NCBI RefSeq assembly: GCF_013416325.1
Contig: NZ_JACCGK010000010.1
Span: 150,893-214,892, forward strand
Length of the DNA: 64,000 nucleotides
Direction: 5' to 3'
Origin: Vreelandella sedimenti
GTDB lineage: Bacteria; Pseudomonadota; Gammaproteobacteria; Pseudomonadales; Halomonadaceae
Numbering within the stretch: position 1 is the stretch's first letter; each line of letters begins with the position of its first letter. Below the pieces are notes generated by a model. It did no database searches. It was given only the letters and a program-made list of their open reading frames with translations, and was not told the DNA's origin. Of the stretch, positions 26,222-35,678 are shown piece after piece. The position numbers and the translations under genes were made by a program.

Positions 26222-26767
26222 ATGATCGAATCATTCGAAGAGCTCGAAGCGATAAGAAAAGCGTGTCATTCGATGGTCACCAAGAGTTCAAGCCTGTCAG
26301 CTGGCACTGCGGTTATCCCCATACCGGGCTTAGATATTGGCTCAGACGTCGCCATATTGATGCGGTTAATTCCCAAAATTAATGAAAAATTTGGCTTAAC
26401 GCCTGAACAGATCGACAGCCTGGATACAGAATCCAAGCTTTTTGTGATGACGGTCATTTCCAATACCGGCAGCAAGATGGCAGGCAAATACATCACCAGA
26501 AAGCTTATCGTGGTATTGCTAAATAAGATGGCTGGCAAGGTAGCAGCAAAGGGGGTCGCTAAGTTCGTCCCCTTCGTAGGCAGCGTCGTGGCAGGCAGCA
26601 TTAGCTTTACAGCCATGAAGTACATGGGTAACAGCCATATCGACGATTGCTATAAAATCGCCTTGGCGGCACTGGAAAAAAGACGGCTGGAAACCGCAGC
26701 TGTGGTAGTCCCCACGAGTGAACAAACGCTAAGTATCGCTGCCAATGGCCCTACAAAAGCCGAGTAG
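26222..26767 (+). CDS. DUF697/EcsC-like hydrophobic protein
   Basis: A 181-residue protein with a central amphipathic/hydrophobic core: GTAVIPIPGLDIGSDVAILM (about residues 28-47), KLIVVLLNKMAGKVAAKGVA, and KFVPFVGSVVAGSISFTAMK. The A-x-P-I-P-G-x-D-I pattern and the later P-F-V-G-S segment resemble the GTPase-associated DUF697 and EcsC-type domains, which sit at membranes. ATG 26222 has AAGGACG upstream. It stands alone between two terminators. The family assignment is tentative and the function unknown. Confidence 0.65.
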   Translation: MIESFEELEAIRKACHSMVTKSSSLSAGTAVIPIPGLDIGSDVAILMRLIPKINEKFGLTPEQIDSLDTESKLFVMTVISNTGSKMAGKYITRKLIVVLLNKMAGKVAAKGVAKFVPFVGSVVAGSISFTAMKYMGNSHIDDCYKIALAALEKRRLETAAVVVPTSEQTLSIAANGPTKAE

Positions 26768-26854
26768 CGGTCGATTGTGCTTTTCTCATGCAGTTCAGCT
26801 TTGAGCTAATGATATGCTCTAGCTGCTTTTTAATGGTTACGTAAGGATAATTTA

Positions 26855-27151
26855 ATGCCCGCTTATGTCGTACTGACTCGAGAACACACTCACGACGCCC
26901 AGGAAATGGAGCGTTACGGCGAAAAGGCAAAAGCCGCTCGCGAAGGCCACGATCCGCAACCGCTCGCTTTTTATGGTGATATTGAAGTGCTTGAAGGTAG
27001 CGCTATGGAAGGTGCGGTGATTCTGCGCTTCCCGGACATGGCTGCCGCCCGCGCCTGGTACCAAAGCCCCGCCTACCAGGAAGCCCGCAAGCATCGCTTC
27101 CAAGGTGCCGACTACCGCGTTTTTATCGTTGATGGACTAACAGAGGTCTAA
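26855..27151 (+). CDS. DUF1330 protein
   Basis: A 98-residue dimeric alpha-beta-barrel-type protein: AYVVLTREHTHDAQEMERYG at the start, AFYGDIEVLEGSAMEGAVIL in the middle, and FPDMAAARAWYQSPAYQEAR, the diagnostic DUF1330 block. ATG 26855 has AAGGATAA upstream and a strong terminator follows seven bases after the stop, so it is monocistronic. Biochemical function of the family is unknown. Confidence 0.92.
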   Translation: MPAYVVLTREHTHDAQEMERYGEKAKAAREGHDPQPLAFYGDIEVLEGSAMEGAVILRFPDMAAARAWYQSPAYQEARKHRFQGADYRVFIVDGLTEV

Positions 27152-27157
27152 ATACCA

Positions 27158-27195
27158 AAAACGCCCCGCTTTGAATGTTCAAGTCGGGGCGTTTT
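27158..27195. terminator. rho-independent terminator, probably bidirectional
   Basis: AAAACGCCCCG (27158-27168) pairs with CGGGGCGTTTT (27185-27195); the 16-base spacer can pair further (TTGAA/TTCAA). It lies between the DUF1330 gene and the convergent TonB receptor gene and has A/T runs on both sides. Confidence 0.9.
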
Positions 27196-27232
27196 GCCGT
27201 TACTTTACCTCTGGGATATAGGCGGAATTACA

Positions 27233-29359
27233 TCACCAGCGATAGCTCACTTTCGCGCTTATTTCACGCCCCGGATTATAGTAATCGGCCGTGCTGGAAC
27301 CGACCACGTGCTGCTCGTCGAGCAAGTTGCTGACGTTGACGGCTAGGTCGGCGTCTTTGGTGAGCTGGTAGCTGAAGGCAGCGTCGAAGAGCGTTGCCGC
27401 ACTGCTTTTTGACGTATTGGCGGCATCAAAGTAGTAGGAGCCGATGTAACGGGCGCCGAGGCCAACACTCATATCCTGGCTTGGCAAGGTATAGTAGCCC
27501 CACAGCGACGCCGTATGCTTGGGTGCTGCGGCGAACTCGTTACCTTCTCTGGATGCGTTACTGTCGCGCACCACTTCCGACTCCATATAGGAGTAACCAC
27601 CGGCCACGCTAAGGCTATCGGTCAACTCAGCCTTGGCCTCCAGATCAAGACCCCGCACGCGGGATTCACCCACGGTTTCCCGCTCGATAACGCCATTGTC
27701 CTGTACAACCGCGATGGTGACGTCATCCCTGGTTAGGTCATAGATGGCCGCAGAAAATAGCGCATTCGTACCAAAGGGAGCGTATTTCGCACCAATTTCG
27801 TACTGTTCGCCCCGTTCAGGATCGACGCCAACCGTGGGTGGTGCGACCGACTCCACCATGCTGACATAGGTGGAAATTTCGTCGGTGACGCGATAGGTCA
27901 ACGCCCCGCGAACGGAGGTTTCCGAGTAGTCGTCTGAATCGGTGTCACCAGCCATGTTGGTGCTGGAGATATCCAGAGCGTCGTTGCGCACGCCTGCTGT
28001 CACGATGAATCGGTCATAGAAAGACAAATTCTGGGTCAGGAAGACCGACTCGGTGGTGAAGTCCTGCTTGTTGCTGCTATAGACGTTCAGGCTACTCGGT
28101 GCACCGCTAAAGACGGGATTTGCGATATCAATGGAGGTCGCATCCCCGTAAAACGAACGGTCTTCGGTTGAGGCATCGCGATACTCGACACCTACGAGCG
28201 TGCTGCTATCGACCTGATCAAAGCGAGCGTCGTATTGCAGGATAGCGTTACCGATCAACTCCTGGGCTTCGCTGTCGGAGCCAAAGTAGTCGCGATCCAC
28301 CACGCTGCCAACTCGTGCCGCAGAGTCAGTGATATAAACGTAGCCGAAGTCATCGGTCAGGTCGCTATAGCGCAGATTACCCCGCAGCGTCAGCCCGTTG
28401 TTGAAATCATGGGTGAGCTGCCCGGTAAGGCTGGTACGCTCGACATCGTGATAATTAAAATCAGGCTCACCAAAGAACTCGCTGCGATCGTACTCCCGGT
28501 CGAGTGGATAACCGCCGCTGTTAGGGGTGTCGTCACGCTTCAGGTAATCGAAGATAACACTTGCGGAGGTGTACGCCGTCGGCTCCCAGGTCAGGCCCCC
28601 CATCAGGAAGCCGTTGTTGTCTTTGGAGTGATCGTATTCGCGGTCACTGTCCCTAATGGTGCCGGTGAAACGGTAGGCAACTGTCTCGTCAGCGTTCAGC
28701 GTATCACCCACATCAACACCGGCCTCTTTTGCGTCAAACGAGCCGTAAGAGAGATAGCCCTCCCCAAAACGCTCAAACCGTGGTCGTTTGCTCACGAAGT
28801 TGACCGAACCACCCGGATCCGCTGGGCCAAACAGGGTGGAGTTGGCGCCACGCAACACCTCAACGCGTTCGTAGGCGTAAGGCTCCTCACGTACACCGCG
28901 CATTGAGCCTAGTGTCAGCCCGTCACGGTAGGTGGTGGCCTGGAAACCGCGAATTTTAAAATAGTCGTTACGGTCATCGGTGCCGTAATAATCAGTGAGG
29001 ACGCCTGGCGTATATTGCAGCACTTCCTCGGTGGTAGAGGCGTTGCGCTGCTCAATCTCCTTCTCAGTGACGACCGACACGGAAGCGGGGGTATCAAGGA
29101 TACTGGTGGCCACCTTACCACCGACCCATAACTCTTGGGCCACTATCGAGTTGGCATCATCATCAGCGTAGGCCTGAGCATTGACGATAATGGGAGCAAG
29201 GCGATAGCCCTCATTATCTTCACTACTTTCGCCGGTCTCCTGGGCGTTCCCGATCATGGGAATAGTCACCAGCGTCGTGCCGCACAGAATGGCGGTAGTG
29301 GTCTGCTGCCACCGTAACCAACTTGCGTTGCGCCGGACGGTGCTGCTGCTATCAGTCAT
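27233..29359 (-). CDS. TonB-dependent siderophore receptor
   Basis: A 708-residue outer-membrane receptor without an STN domain: signal peptide ending near GNAQE, plug (LDTPASVSVVTEKEIEQRNA, YFKIRGFQATTYRDGLTLGS, RVEVLRGANSTLFGPADPGG), then barrel strands and terminal ISAKVSYRW. ATG 29359 begins at MTDSSSTVRRNAS and has AAGGGATC upstream; the frame stays open further but that region holds the Fur-like site. It belongs to the FhuA/FpvA/FoxA-like hydroxamate group by overall look. Divergent from the ABC importer genes at 29654-33582, with which it should form one ferric-siderophore uptake route. Confidence 0.94.
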   Translation of the reverse strand: MTDSSSTVRRNASWLRWQQTTTAILCGTTLVTIPMIGNAQETGESSEDNEGYRLAPIIVNAQAYADDDANSIVAQELWVGGKVATSILDTPASVSVVTEKEIEQRNASTTEEVLQYTPGVLTDYYGTDDRNDYFKIRGFQATTYRDGLTLGSMRGVREEPYAYERVEVLRGANSTLFGPADPGGSVNFVSKRPRFERFGEGYLSYGSFDAKEAGVDVGDTLNADETVAYRFTGTIRDSDREYDHSKDNNGFLMGGLTWEPTAYTSASVIFDYLKRDDTPNSGGYPLDREYDRSEFFGEPDFNYHDVERTSLTGQLTHDFNNGLTLRGNLRYSDLTDDFGYVYITDSAARVGSVVDRDYFGSDSEAQELIGNAILQYDARFDQVDSSTLVGVEYRDASTEDRSFYGDATSIDIANPVFSGAPSSLNVYSSNKQDFTTESVFLTQNLSFYDRFIVTAGVRNDALDISSTNMAGDTDSDDYSETSVRGALTYRVTDEISTYVSMVESVAPPTVGVDPERGEQYEIGAKYAPFGTNALFSAAIYDLTRDDVTIAVVQDNGVIERETVGESRVRGLDLEAKAELTDSLSVAGGYSYMESEVVRDSNASREGNEFAAAPKHTASLWGYYTLPSQDMSVGLGARYIGSYYFDAANTSKSSAATLFDAAFSYQLTKDADLAVNVSNLLDEQHVVGSSTADYYNPGREISAKVSYRW

Positions 29360-29467
29360 GTTGAAGATCCCTTGAAATGAATAAACCTGCCCTGCTCGCC
29401 TTATGGCTTTCTTTTGAAAAGCAGGAAGAGTATCCAAAGCTAGCATCACCGAGTCAATAGTGCTAAT

Positions 29468-29487
29468 GTCAATCATAATCATTTATT
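29468..29487. promoter_or_regulatory. Fur box between the receptor and the ABC importer
   Basis: The minus strand reads AAATGATTATGATTGACATT, close to the GATAATGATAATCATTATC Fur consensus. It is about 110-130 bases ahead of the receptor start and about 170 ahead of the binding-protein start, so it may serve both divergent units of the 294-base gap. Confidence 0.75.
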
Positions 29488-29653
29488 TTAATAACTGACT
29501 GTACTGGCAACACACCATGCGCTACCTGATCCGCTTGCCAACCCCATCTACATCGCGAACTTACCTCTCGGTGGGGCACGCTATTTTCAAAGAGCGGTTT
29601 CAAAAGGCGTTAGCAAAGAGCCATTTCAAAGACTCAAGCTTTCGGAGGAAGCG

Positions 29654-30649
29654 ATGGCATCGCTCCATCAACGTCTGGCCACTTGCGTGGCGCTTATCGC
29701 TGCGTGCAGTCTCAGCGCTGTGACCGTTAACGCGCAGCCGTATCCCCTTGAAATCGAACATGCCCTAGGCACCACGGTGCTTTCCGAGAAACCCGAGCGG
29801 GTAGCGACCGTGGCCTGGGCCAATCACGAAGTGCCGCTGGCGCTTGGCGTGGTACCGGTCGGATTTGCGGCTGCCAACTTTGGCGACGACAACGGCAACG
29901 GGCTGCTGCCCTGGGTGGAAGCCCGGCTTGGCGAACTGGGAACCGCGCCCCCAGCCCTGTTCGACGAAGGCGATGGGATTGATTTTGAAGCCGTGGCTGC
30001 CAGCCAGCCCGATGTGATTCTGGCGGCCTACTCGGGGCTTAGCCAGGCGGACTACACCACCCTGAGTCAGATAGCCCCGGTGGTAGCCTATCCCCAAGGC
30101 CCTTGGGCGACCGACTGGCGCGATATGATCCAATTGAATAGCGCAGGGACAGGAATGGCGGAGGAAGGCCAGGCGCTCATCGAGCAAATCGAGGCGCAGA
30201 TTGCCGACACCGCCGCAAACCACCCAGAGCTGGCGGGCAAGACGGCCATGTTCGTGACCCACCTTGACCCCACCAACCTGGGACGCATTTCGTTCTACAC
30301 CGACAACGACGCGCGGGTGCGGTTTTTCCATGACCTGGGGCTGGCCTCGCCTGAGGTCGTCAAGCAGAACTCCACTCCCGGCAAATTCGCTGGCGAAATC
30401 AGCTCTGAACTGATTGATGAGCTCAACGATGTGGATATTCTCGTCACCTACGGTGGTCAGCCGCTGATCGATCAGCTCAACGCGCACCCGCTTACCTCCC
30501 GCCTGCCGGTGGTAGAAAACGGCGCCATTGTCATGCTCGGCAATACCCCGCTAGGCACAGCAGCCAACCCTACCCCCATGTCGATTTCATGGTTACTGGA
30601 CGATTATGCAGACCTGCTCTCAGAAGCCGCACGCAAGTCACAACAGTAG
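29654..30649 (+). CDS. Periplasmic ferric-siderophore-binding protein (FhuD/FepB-like)
   Basis: A 331-residue class III solute-binding protein: signal peptide (VALIAACSLSAVTVNAQP), then PERVATVAWANHEVPLALGV, DFEAVAASQPDVILAAYSGL, DWRDMIQLNSAGTGMAEEG, and the closing FVTHLDP and VTYGGQPLIDQLNAHPLTS. It hands the ferric siderophore to the FecCD permease pair encoded downstream; its last 44 bases overlap the first permease gene. ATG 29654 has a clear GGAGG. Confidence 0.93.
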   Translation: MASLHQRLATCVALIAACSLSAVTVNAQPYPLEIEHALGTTVLSEKPERVATVAWANHEVPLALGVVPVGFAAANFGDDNGNGLLPWVEARLGELGTAPPALFDEGDGIDFEAVAASQPDVILAAYSGLSQADYTTLSQIAPVVAYPQGPWATDWRDMIQLNSAGTGMAEEGQALIEQIEAQIADTAANHPELAGKTAMFVTHLDPTNLGRISFYTDNDARVRFFHDLGLASPEVVKQNSTPGKFAGEISSELIDELNDVDILVTYGGQPLIDQLNAHPLTSRLPVVENGAIVMLGNTPLGTAANPTPMSISWLLDDYADLLSEAARKSQQ

Positions 30650-31697
30650 CGGCCCGGCGTCTGGCTCAAGCGTTAATCGCTCAGTCGCTCTTCGTACCAA
30701 ACGCAACGCTGCCCGTCGGTTGTCTGGCGGCGCAGCGCTGTTTGTTCTGCTTGGCCTTGCCGCCACGCTCTCTGTGGCGTTCGGCGTCCGAGAAGTGGGC
30801 TGGCCGGAAATCGTCGCCGCGCTGAGCGGCCAGGTAGAAACCATTGGCGACGCCGCCGTGTCCAGCCGCCTGCCGCGTACGTTACTTGCCATGCTGGCCG
30901 GAGCCGCCCTGGGGGTTTCTGGCGGGGTCATGCAGGGCCTGACCCGCAACCCGCTGGCCGATCCCGGCCTTCTGGGCGTTAACGCCGGTGCAGCATTAGC
31001 AGTGGTGATTGGCATTGCCTGGTTCGGTATCGACGAGACGACCAGCTACATCTGGACAGCCATTGCTGGCGCCGCTATCTCGGCCTGTGCGGTTTACGCG
31101 ATTGCCAGCCTCGGCCAGGGCGGCGCCACGCCGCTCAGGCTGGCATTGGCAGGTGCCGCCATCACCGCTGCACTTAGCTCGCTTACTACCGCCGTGGTAC
31201 TTCCAAGGGGTGATATCGGTGGGTTGGTGCAATCCTGGTTAGTGGGTGGTGTGGGTGGCGCAACCTATGAGCAGCTTCTTCCGGTGCTACCCTTTCTGGT
31301 GACGGGGTTTGTCATCACCCTGCTCGCCGCGCGCAAGCTCAATATGCTGGCACTGGGCGATGATACCGCCGCAGGGCTGGGTGAAAAGGTAGCCGTGGCC
31401 AGGGCCATGTCGGCAGTGGGGGCGGTACTGTTGTGCGGCCCGATTACTGCGGTGTGCGGCCCGATTGGCTTTGTGGGGCTGGTCGTACCCCACGCCTGCC
31501 GCCTGCTAGCGGGCGGCGATTACCGCTGGCTGCTCCCCTTCTCTGCTCTGGGTGGTGCCGTACTGCTGACGTTTTCAGACGTGGCCGGACGGCTGGTGGC
31601 CCACCCATCCGAGCTGGATGTGGGCATCGTGACTGCCTTTGTCGGCGCGCCGGTGTTTATCTGGATAGTGCGCAACCGCAAGGTAGGCTCGCTATGA
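30606..31697 (+). CDS. FecCD-family siderophore ABC permease 1
   Basis: A 363-residue inner-membrane permease with about ten helices: ALFVLLGLAATLSVAFGVRE, then RLPRTLLAMLAGAALGVSGG, MQGLTRNPLADPGLLGVNAG, and the C-terminal PIGFVGLVVPHACRLLAGGD block contacting the ATPase. It overlaps the binding-protein gene by 44 bases and the second permease gene by four (ATGA). The first 40 residues are polar and basic, longer than usual, and a later start cannot be excluded. Confidence 0.92.
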   Translation: MQTCSQKPHASHNSSGPASGSSVNRSVALRTKRNAARRLSGGAALFVLLGLAATLSVAFGVREVGWPEIVAALSGQVETIGDAAVSSRLPRTLLAMLAGAALGVSGGVMQGLTRNPLADPGLLGVNAGAALAVVIGIAWFGIDETTSYIWTAIAGAAISACAVYAIASLGQGGATPLRLALAGAAITAALSSLTTAVVLPRGDIGGLVQSWLVGGVGGATYEQLLPVLPFLVTGFVITLLAARKLNMLALGDDTAAGLGEKVAVARAMSAVGAVLLCGPITAVCGPIGFVGLVVPHACRLLAGGDYRWLLPFSALGGAVLLTFSDVAGRLVAHPSELDVGIVTAFVGAPVFIWIVRNRKVGSL

Positions 31698-32737
31698 ACC
31701 AGCCGCCCCTCAGCGTGATCAGCCACTTCCGACATATTAGAAGGACGAACGCTAAGCACCGTACTCGCATGATTGCAGTGCTTAGCACCTGCCTGCTTGC
31801 AGGTGTGCTGTTAACCCTGATGCTGGGGCAGTCCTTCACGCCGCTAACCACGGTACTACACGTACTTGGCGGTGCGGAAGTACCGGGTGCTGGTTTCACC
31901 GTGCGTGAGCTGCGTCTGCCCAGAGCGGTGATTTCAGTGCTGGTAGGCGCCTGCTTTGGCCTGGGCGGCATCGCCTTTCAGACTCTGCTGCGCAACCCGC
32001 TGGCAAGCCCGGATATCATTGGCATCAGCACCGGGGCCAGCACCGGGGCAGTGTTTGCCATCGTGGTACTCTCGCTGAGCGGCCCGGCGGTTTCGATGGT
32101 GGCAATTGCTGCCGGGCTGGGCGTGGCGCTGTTGATCTACACGCTCTCCTGGCGCCAAGGCGTGACCGGCGGGCGACTGATTCTGATCGGCATTGGCCTG
32201 GCCGCGATGCTGCAAAGTATTACCGCCTATCTTTTAATGCGCGCGCCAAGTTGGACGCTACAAGAAGCCCTGCGCTGGCTCACTGGCAGCGTCAACGGCG
32301 CTCAGCTGGATCAAGCGCTGCCGCTGTTGGTCGCCCTGCTCCTGTTCGGCGGGCTGCTATTGAGCCGCCGCCGAGACCTTGAAACCCTGCACATGGGTGA
32401 CGACCTTGCCGCCGGGCTGGGGGTTCGCCTGGCTATTACGCGAGTTGTCGTGGTCATCACCGCTGTGGCACTGGTGGCGTTTGCCACCGCCGTTTCCGGC
32501 CCGGTGGCCTTTGTGGCGTTCCTTTCCGGCCCCATTGCGGCGCGCCTGATGGGCCGCAACGGCTCGCTGCTGGTGCCCGCCGCGCTGGTGGGTGCTCTGC
32601 TGGTACTGTTCGGGGATTATGTCGGGCAGTTCCTGCTGCCCGCCCGCTACCCAGTAGGCATCGTGACCGGCGTATTAGGCGCACCTTATCTCGTTTATCT
32701 GATCATTCGCGACAATAAAACCCGAGGCACCCTATGA
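31694..32737 (+). CDS. FecCD-family siderophore ABC permease 2
   Basis: A 347-residue permease paralogous to the preceding one: TRMIAVLSTCLLAGVLLTLM, RELRLPRAVISVLVGACFGL, FQTLLRNPLASPDIIGISTG, and GPVAFVAFLSGPIAARLMGR as coupling segment. It starts at the ATG overlapping the first permease stop and ends overlapping the ATPase start, so the unit is tightly coupled. The two permeases form the heterodimeric membrane pore. Confidence 0.93.
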   Translation: MNQPPLSVISHFRHIRRTNAKHRTRMIAVLSTCLLAGVLLTLMLGQSFTPLTTVLHVLGGAEVPGAGFTVRELRLPRAVISVLVGACFGLGGIAFQTLLRNPLASPDIIGISTGASTGAVFAIVVLSLSGPAVSMVAIAAGLGVALLIYTLSWRQGVTGGRLILIGIGLAAMLQSITAYLLMRAPSWTLQEALRWLTGSVNGAQLDQALPLLVALLLFGGLLLSRRRDLETLHMGDDLAAGLGVRLAITRVVVVITAVALVAFATAVSGPVAFVAFLSGPIAARLMGRNGSLLVPAALVGALLVLFGDYVGQFLLPARYPVGIVTGVLGAPYLVYLIIRDNKTRGTL

Positions 32738-33582
32738 GCGCTTGCTCACTACTCGCCCAAGGCCTGGTGGCAGGCTATGGGGAACGCACCATTCTGGATG
32801 ACGTTAGCCTAAACGTGCCTGCCGGCCAGACCACCGCCATTGTGGGCGCCAACGCCTGCGGAAAATCGACGCTTTTGCGCGTACTTTCACGGCTACTGAC
32901 GCCCACGCAGGGCAGTGTGCTGCTGGAGGGTCACGCCATTCACCAACTACCCACCCGCCGACTAGCGCAGCAGTTAGGTTTTCTACCCCAATCGCCCATC
33001 GCCCCGGAAGGCATTAGCGTGCTCGATCTGGTCAGCCGGGGCCGCCACCCACACCAGGGGCTGTTCAAGCGCTGGAGTTCGGCTGATGAAGCCGCCGTCG
33101 CCGATGCCCTGGCCGCCACCCACCTGAGCGAGCTGGCCGAACGCCACGTGGACGAGCTTTCCGGCGGGCAGCGCCAGCGGGTGTGGATCGCCATGGCGCT
33201 TGCCCAGCAAACCAAGGTGCTGCTGCTGGATGAGCCCACCACCTTTCTGGATATCAACCACCAGGTCGACGTGCTCGACCTTCTCACCGACCTAAACCGG
33301 CAGCGCGGCACCACTATCGTGATGGTGCTCCACGAACTCAACCTAGCCGCCCGCTACGCCGACAGGCTCGTCGCCATGGCCAACGGCAAGGTGTACGCAG
33401 TAGGCACACCGGAAGAGATTCTGACCGAACAGATGGTATGCGAGGTATTTGGCCTGGAAAGCAGGGTCATCGAAGACCCCGTCACCGGCAAGCCGATGAT
33501 GATACCGCTCGGGCGGCATGGCGGAATCCACACCGCCAACGACGCATGCTCACGAAATAAAAAAGCCCCGTGTTTTGAATAA
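32734..33582 (+). CDS. Siderophore ABC transporter ATPase (FecE/FepC-like)
   Basis: A 282-residue ABC ATPase: Walker A GANACGKST (Ala in place of the usual Pro-Asn-Gly pattern but with intact GKST), Q-loop FLPQSPIAPEGI, signature LSGGQRQRVWIAMALAQQ, Walker B VLLLDEPTTFLD and H-loop VLHELNLAARYAD. These match FecE/FepC ATPases. It overlaps the second permease gene by four bases and its stop lies inside the stem of the operon terminator. The RNHQV-type DINHQVDVLDLL block is typical for this subfamily. Confidence 0.95.
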   Translation: MSACSLLAQGLVAGYGERTILDDVSLNVPAGQTTAIVGANACGKSTLLRVLSRLLTPTQGSVLLEGHAIHQLPTRRLAQQLGFLPQSPIAPEGISVLDLVSRGRHPHQGLFKRWSSADEAAVADALAATHLSELAERHVDELSGGQRQRVWIAMALAQQTKVLLLDEPTTFLDINHQVDVLDLLTDLNRQRGTTIVMVLHELNLAARYADRLVAMANGKVYAVGTPEEILTEQMVCEVFGLESRVIEDPVTGKPMMIPLGRHGGIHTANDACSRNKKAPCFE

Positions 33583-33594
33583 CACGAGGCTTTT
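33561..33594. terminator. bidirectional terminator overlapping the ATPase stop
   Basis: AAAAGCCCCGTGTT (33561-33574) and AACACGAGGCTTTT (33581-33594) form a long stem with one mismatch; flanking A and T runs serve both the ABC operon and the convergent exporter gene. Confidence 0.88.
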
Positions 33595-33632
33595 GGCAAG
33601 GGTCTTTTAGCAATAAGTGAGTAGGGCCTGAC

Positions 33633-34832
33633 CTAGGGTGCTTCGACAGCGGCACGCCCTTTGATGATAGAGCGGGCAAGCATCAGATACGCCACCGACC
33701 CACAGGCGGCCATGGCCAGAATGACCGCTTCAAGCGTATGCGGCAACATGGCAGACAATGCGCTCAGCAGCCCGGCAACACCGAACTGGGCTGCGCCCAG
33801 AAGCGCTGCGGCTGTCCCGCCACTGGTGGGAAAGAACTCCAAAAAGCAGGCCTGAATATTCGGCGAGATCGCCCCTATCGAGCCGATGGTCAGCATCATG
33901 GCGGCGAGGAAGGCGTAAAGCGACCAATCCATAAAGGCAGCCATCACCAGCAATAGTATGCCCACTGCCTGACAGCCCGTTGCCAACTGCAGGATACGCA
34001 GTGACGGTAACCTGGAAAGCAACACTCGATTGAGAATGTTGAAGATAAGCATCGCGACGATATTCGCCGCAAACAGCATCGAAAAGCTTGAAGGCGACTG
34101 GCCGAAATGCCCCTGATAGATAAATGACGCATAGGTGATGAACATCATCAGGGTAGAAAAAGAAGCGGCCTGCCAAACGATGAACGGCAAGGCCGGCTTT
34201 GTCGACAGTACCAGCTTGTAACGCGCCAGCAGGCTCATCTTAGGGCTCTTCGCACGCGACACCTTGCCCGTGCCGGTAAAAATCACCCGCACCAGCAACG
34301 GCACCAGCAGCACCGCGTATACCGCCAGGACGAAAAAGATATCGTGCCAGGAACCCAGCGCCAGAATCGCGCTGCCCACGCTTGGCGCGATGCCAGGCGC
34401 CAGCACCATGATAAAACCCATCATCGAGAACAATTTCGCGGCGTCGCGGCCCGCCACTCTGTCGCGCACCAGCGCTGGCACAGATACCAGAGTAAAACCG
34501 GCGCCAAGGGCCTGAACGGCCCGCCCGCCGAGCAGGGTGTTCAAAGAATCCGCCATACCAATGACGATGCTTGAGAGCGCAAAAATCGCCAGCCCGCTCA
34601 TCAGCACCCGCTGGCGACCGAAGCGGTCTGAAAGCGCACCGCCGATTAGCTGCCCCAACGCCAACGCGAGTACATATACTGAAACGCTCAGCGATACCGC
34701 CTGCTGAGAAATCCCCAGCGATTCGCCGATAACCGGAAAAGCCGGCAGGTACGTATCCATGGAAAACGGGCCCAGCATCATGGTCATTGCCAGACTCAGC
34801 ACCACAATGAAAGGCGTTTTAGATTGGGTCAT
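33633..34832 (-). CDS. Bcr/CflA-family MFS drug-resistance transporter
   Basis: A 399-residue 12-helix major-facilitator exporter: FIVVLSLAMTMMLGPFSMDT (residues 7-26) with the DTYLPAFP motif of the Bcr/CflA subfamily, motif A in GGALSDRFGRQRVLMSGLAI, and LVRDRVAGRDAAKLFSMMGF. ATG 34832 matches the subfamily start; the frame extends 14 codons further. Convergent with the ferric-siderophore importer operon, it could export the siderophore or a drug; the first idea rests on location alone. Confidence 0.9.
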   Translation of the reverse strand: MTQSKTPFIVVLSLAMTMMLGPFSMDTYLPAFPVIGESLGISQQAVSLSVSVYVLALALGQLIGGALSDRFGRQRVLMSGLAIFALSSIVIGMADSLNTLLGGRAVQALGAGFTLVSVPALVRDRVAGRDAAKLFSMMGFIMVLAPGIAPSVGSAILALGSWHDIFFVLAVYAVLLVPLLVRVIFTGTGKVSRAKSPKMSLLARYKLVLSTKPALPFIVWQAASFSTLMMFITYASFIYQGHFGQSPSSFSMLFAANIVAMLIFNILNRVLLSRLPSLRILQLATGCQAVGILLLVMAAFMDWSLYAFLAAMMLTIGSIGAISPNIQACFLEFFPTSGGTAAALLGAAQFGVAGLLSALSAMLPHTLEAVILAMAACGSVAYLMLARSIIKGRAAVEAP

Positions 34833-35050
34833 AGAAGCTCGCGATAAAAGGGCGTAATGATGGACAACACCCACGATATGATACCGACTGATGCTATCAA
34901 GGCAATCGAATAGAAAATGAGGGATGGGCTGCTGGGCGGTAATCGACGAAACACACTGCCAGTTTGTTATCGGTTTGCTCGGCTATGCATTAAAAACTAT
35001 TCTTAAAAACATGCTGAAAGCACACCCCAACGAGAAATGAGGAGGCAAGG

Positions 35051-35569
35051 ATGTCTACCCCCCAGCCAGAGCGACTTCATCTCGACAGCGATGCAGCGAC
35101 CGGCTACCCCAACTCCCCTCTACCAGTGCTGATTTATCGTCAGGTTCTCGATATCAGCAATGCACAGGAGCGGGCCGATGCCTTTGAAAGCATGTTCAAG
35201 CGCCACGGCTGGCCACCTGCGTGGCGCTACCATCTGTATGACTTTGACCACTTTCACTCCACCGCCCATGAAGCACTGGGTATCTTCCGTGGACAGGCCC
35301 GGGCACGGCTGGGCGGCCCTAACGGTCAAGAGCTGATGCTTTACCCAGGCGATGTACTGGTGCTGCCAGCGGGGGTTGGGCATGCCAGCCTGGAGGCGGA
35401 CGACGATTTCTGCATGGTAGGCGCCTACCCACCCGGCCAAAAGCCGGAAATAGAGCACGGCGCCACCGCACAGCTTGCGGCGGCACAAGAACGAGTGGCT
35501 GCCGTGGCCTTACCCGAGAATTCTCCGGTAGGCGGGCCTCTAGCTGGGCTGTGGGGGGAAGCCACTTAG
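35051..35569 (+). CDS. Cupin-domain protein (YjlB-like)
   Basis: A 172-residue protein with one cupin beta-barrel: HLYDFDHFHSTAHEALGIFR holds the first metal-binding histidines and Glu (H-x-H...E), and LYPGDVLVLPAGVGHASLEA holds the second motif with PAGVGH. It resembles the YjlB-type cupins of unknown enzymatic role. ATG 35051 has GAGGAGG upstream. It stands alone between the exporter and the MarR-GNAT gene. Confidence 0.87.
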   Translation: MSTPQPERLHLDSDAATGYPNSPLPVLIYRQVLDISNAQERADAFESMFKRHGWPPAWRYHLYDFDHFHSTAHEALGIFRGQARARLGGPNGQELMLYPGDVLVLPAGVGHASLEADDDFCMVGAYPPGQKPEIEHGATAQLAAAQERVAAVALPENSPVGGPLAGLWGEAT

Positions 35570-35678
35570 AATAGGCAAGGCCCTGCAGACAAGTATCCAC
35601 AGAACCGTCATTTATCGCCCCTCTGCTGTCCGGTACACGGCCGTTGCCTAGGCAGAGCGATGCCTCACAGCGTGGGCA

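Noticed and set aside
27158..27195. Possible riboswitch or attenuator before the TonB receptor gene
   Set aside because: The structure is at the 3' ends of two convergent genes and has the plain form of a terminator.
28235..28906. 223-codon plus-strand frame inside the second TonB receptor gene
   Set aside because: Antisense to conserved plug and barrel sequence; no family resemblance.
29765..30487. 240-codon minus-strand frame opposite the siderophore-binding protein gene
   Set aside because: Shadow of a confident gene in GC-rich coding sequence.
33730..34176. Additional minus-strand frame inside the Bcr/CflA gene
   Set aside because: Out-of-frame overlap with the exporter, which has all family motifs.
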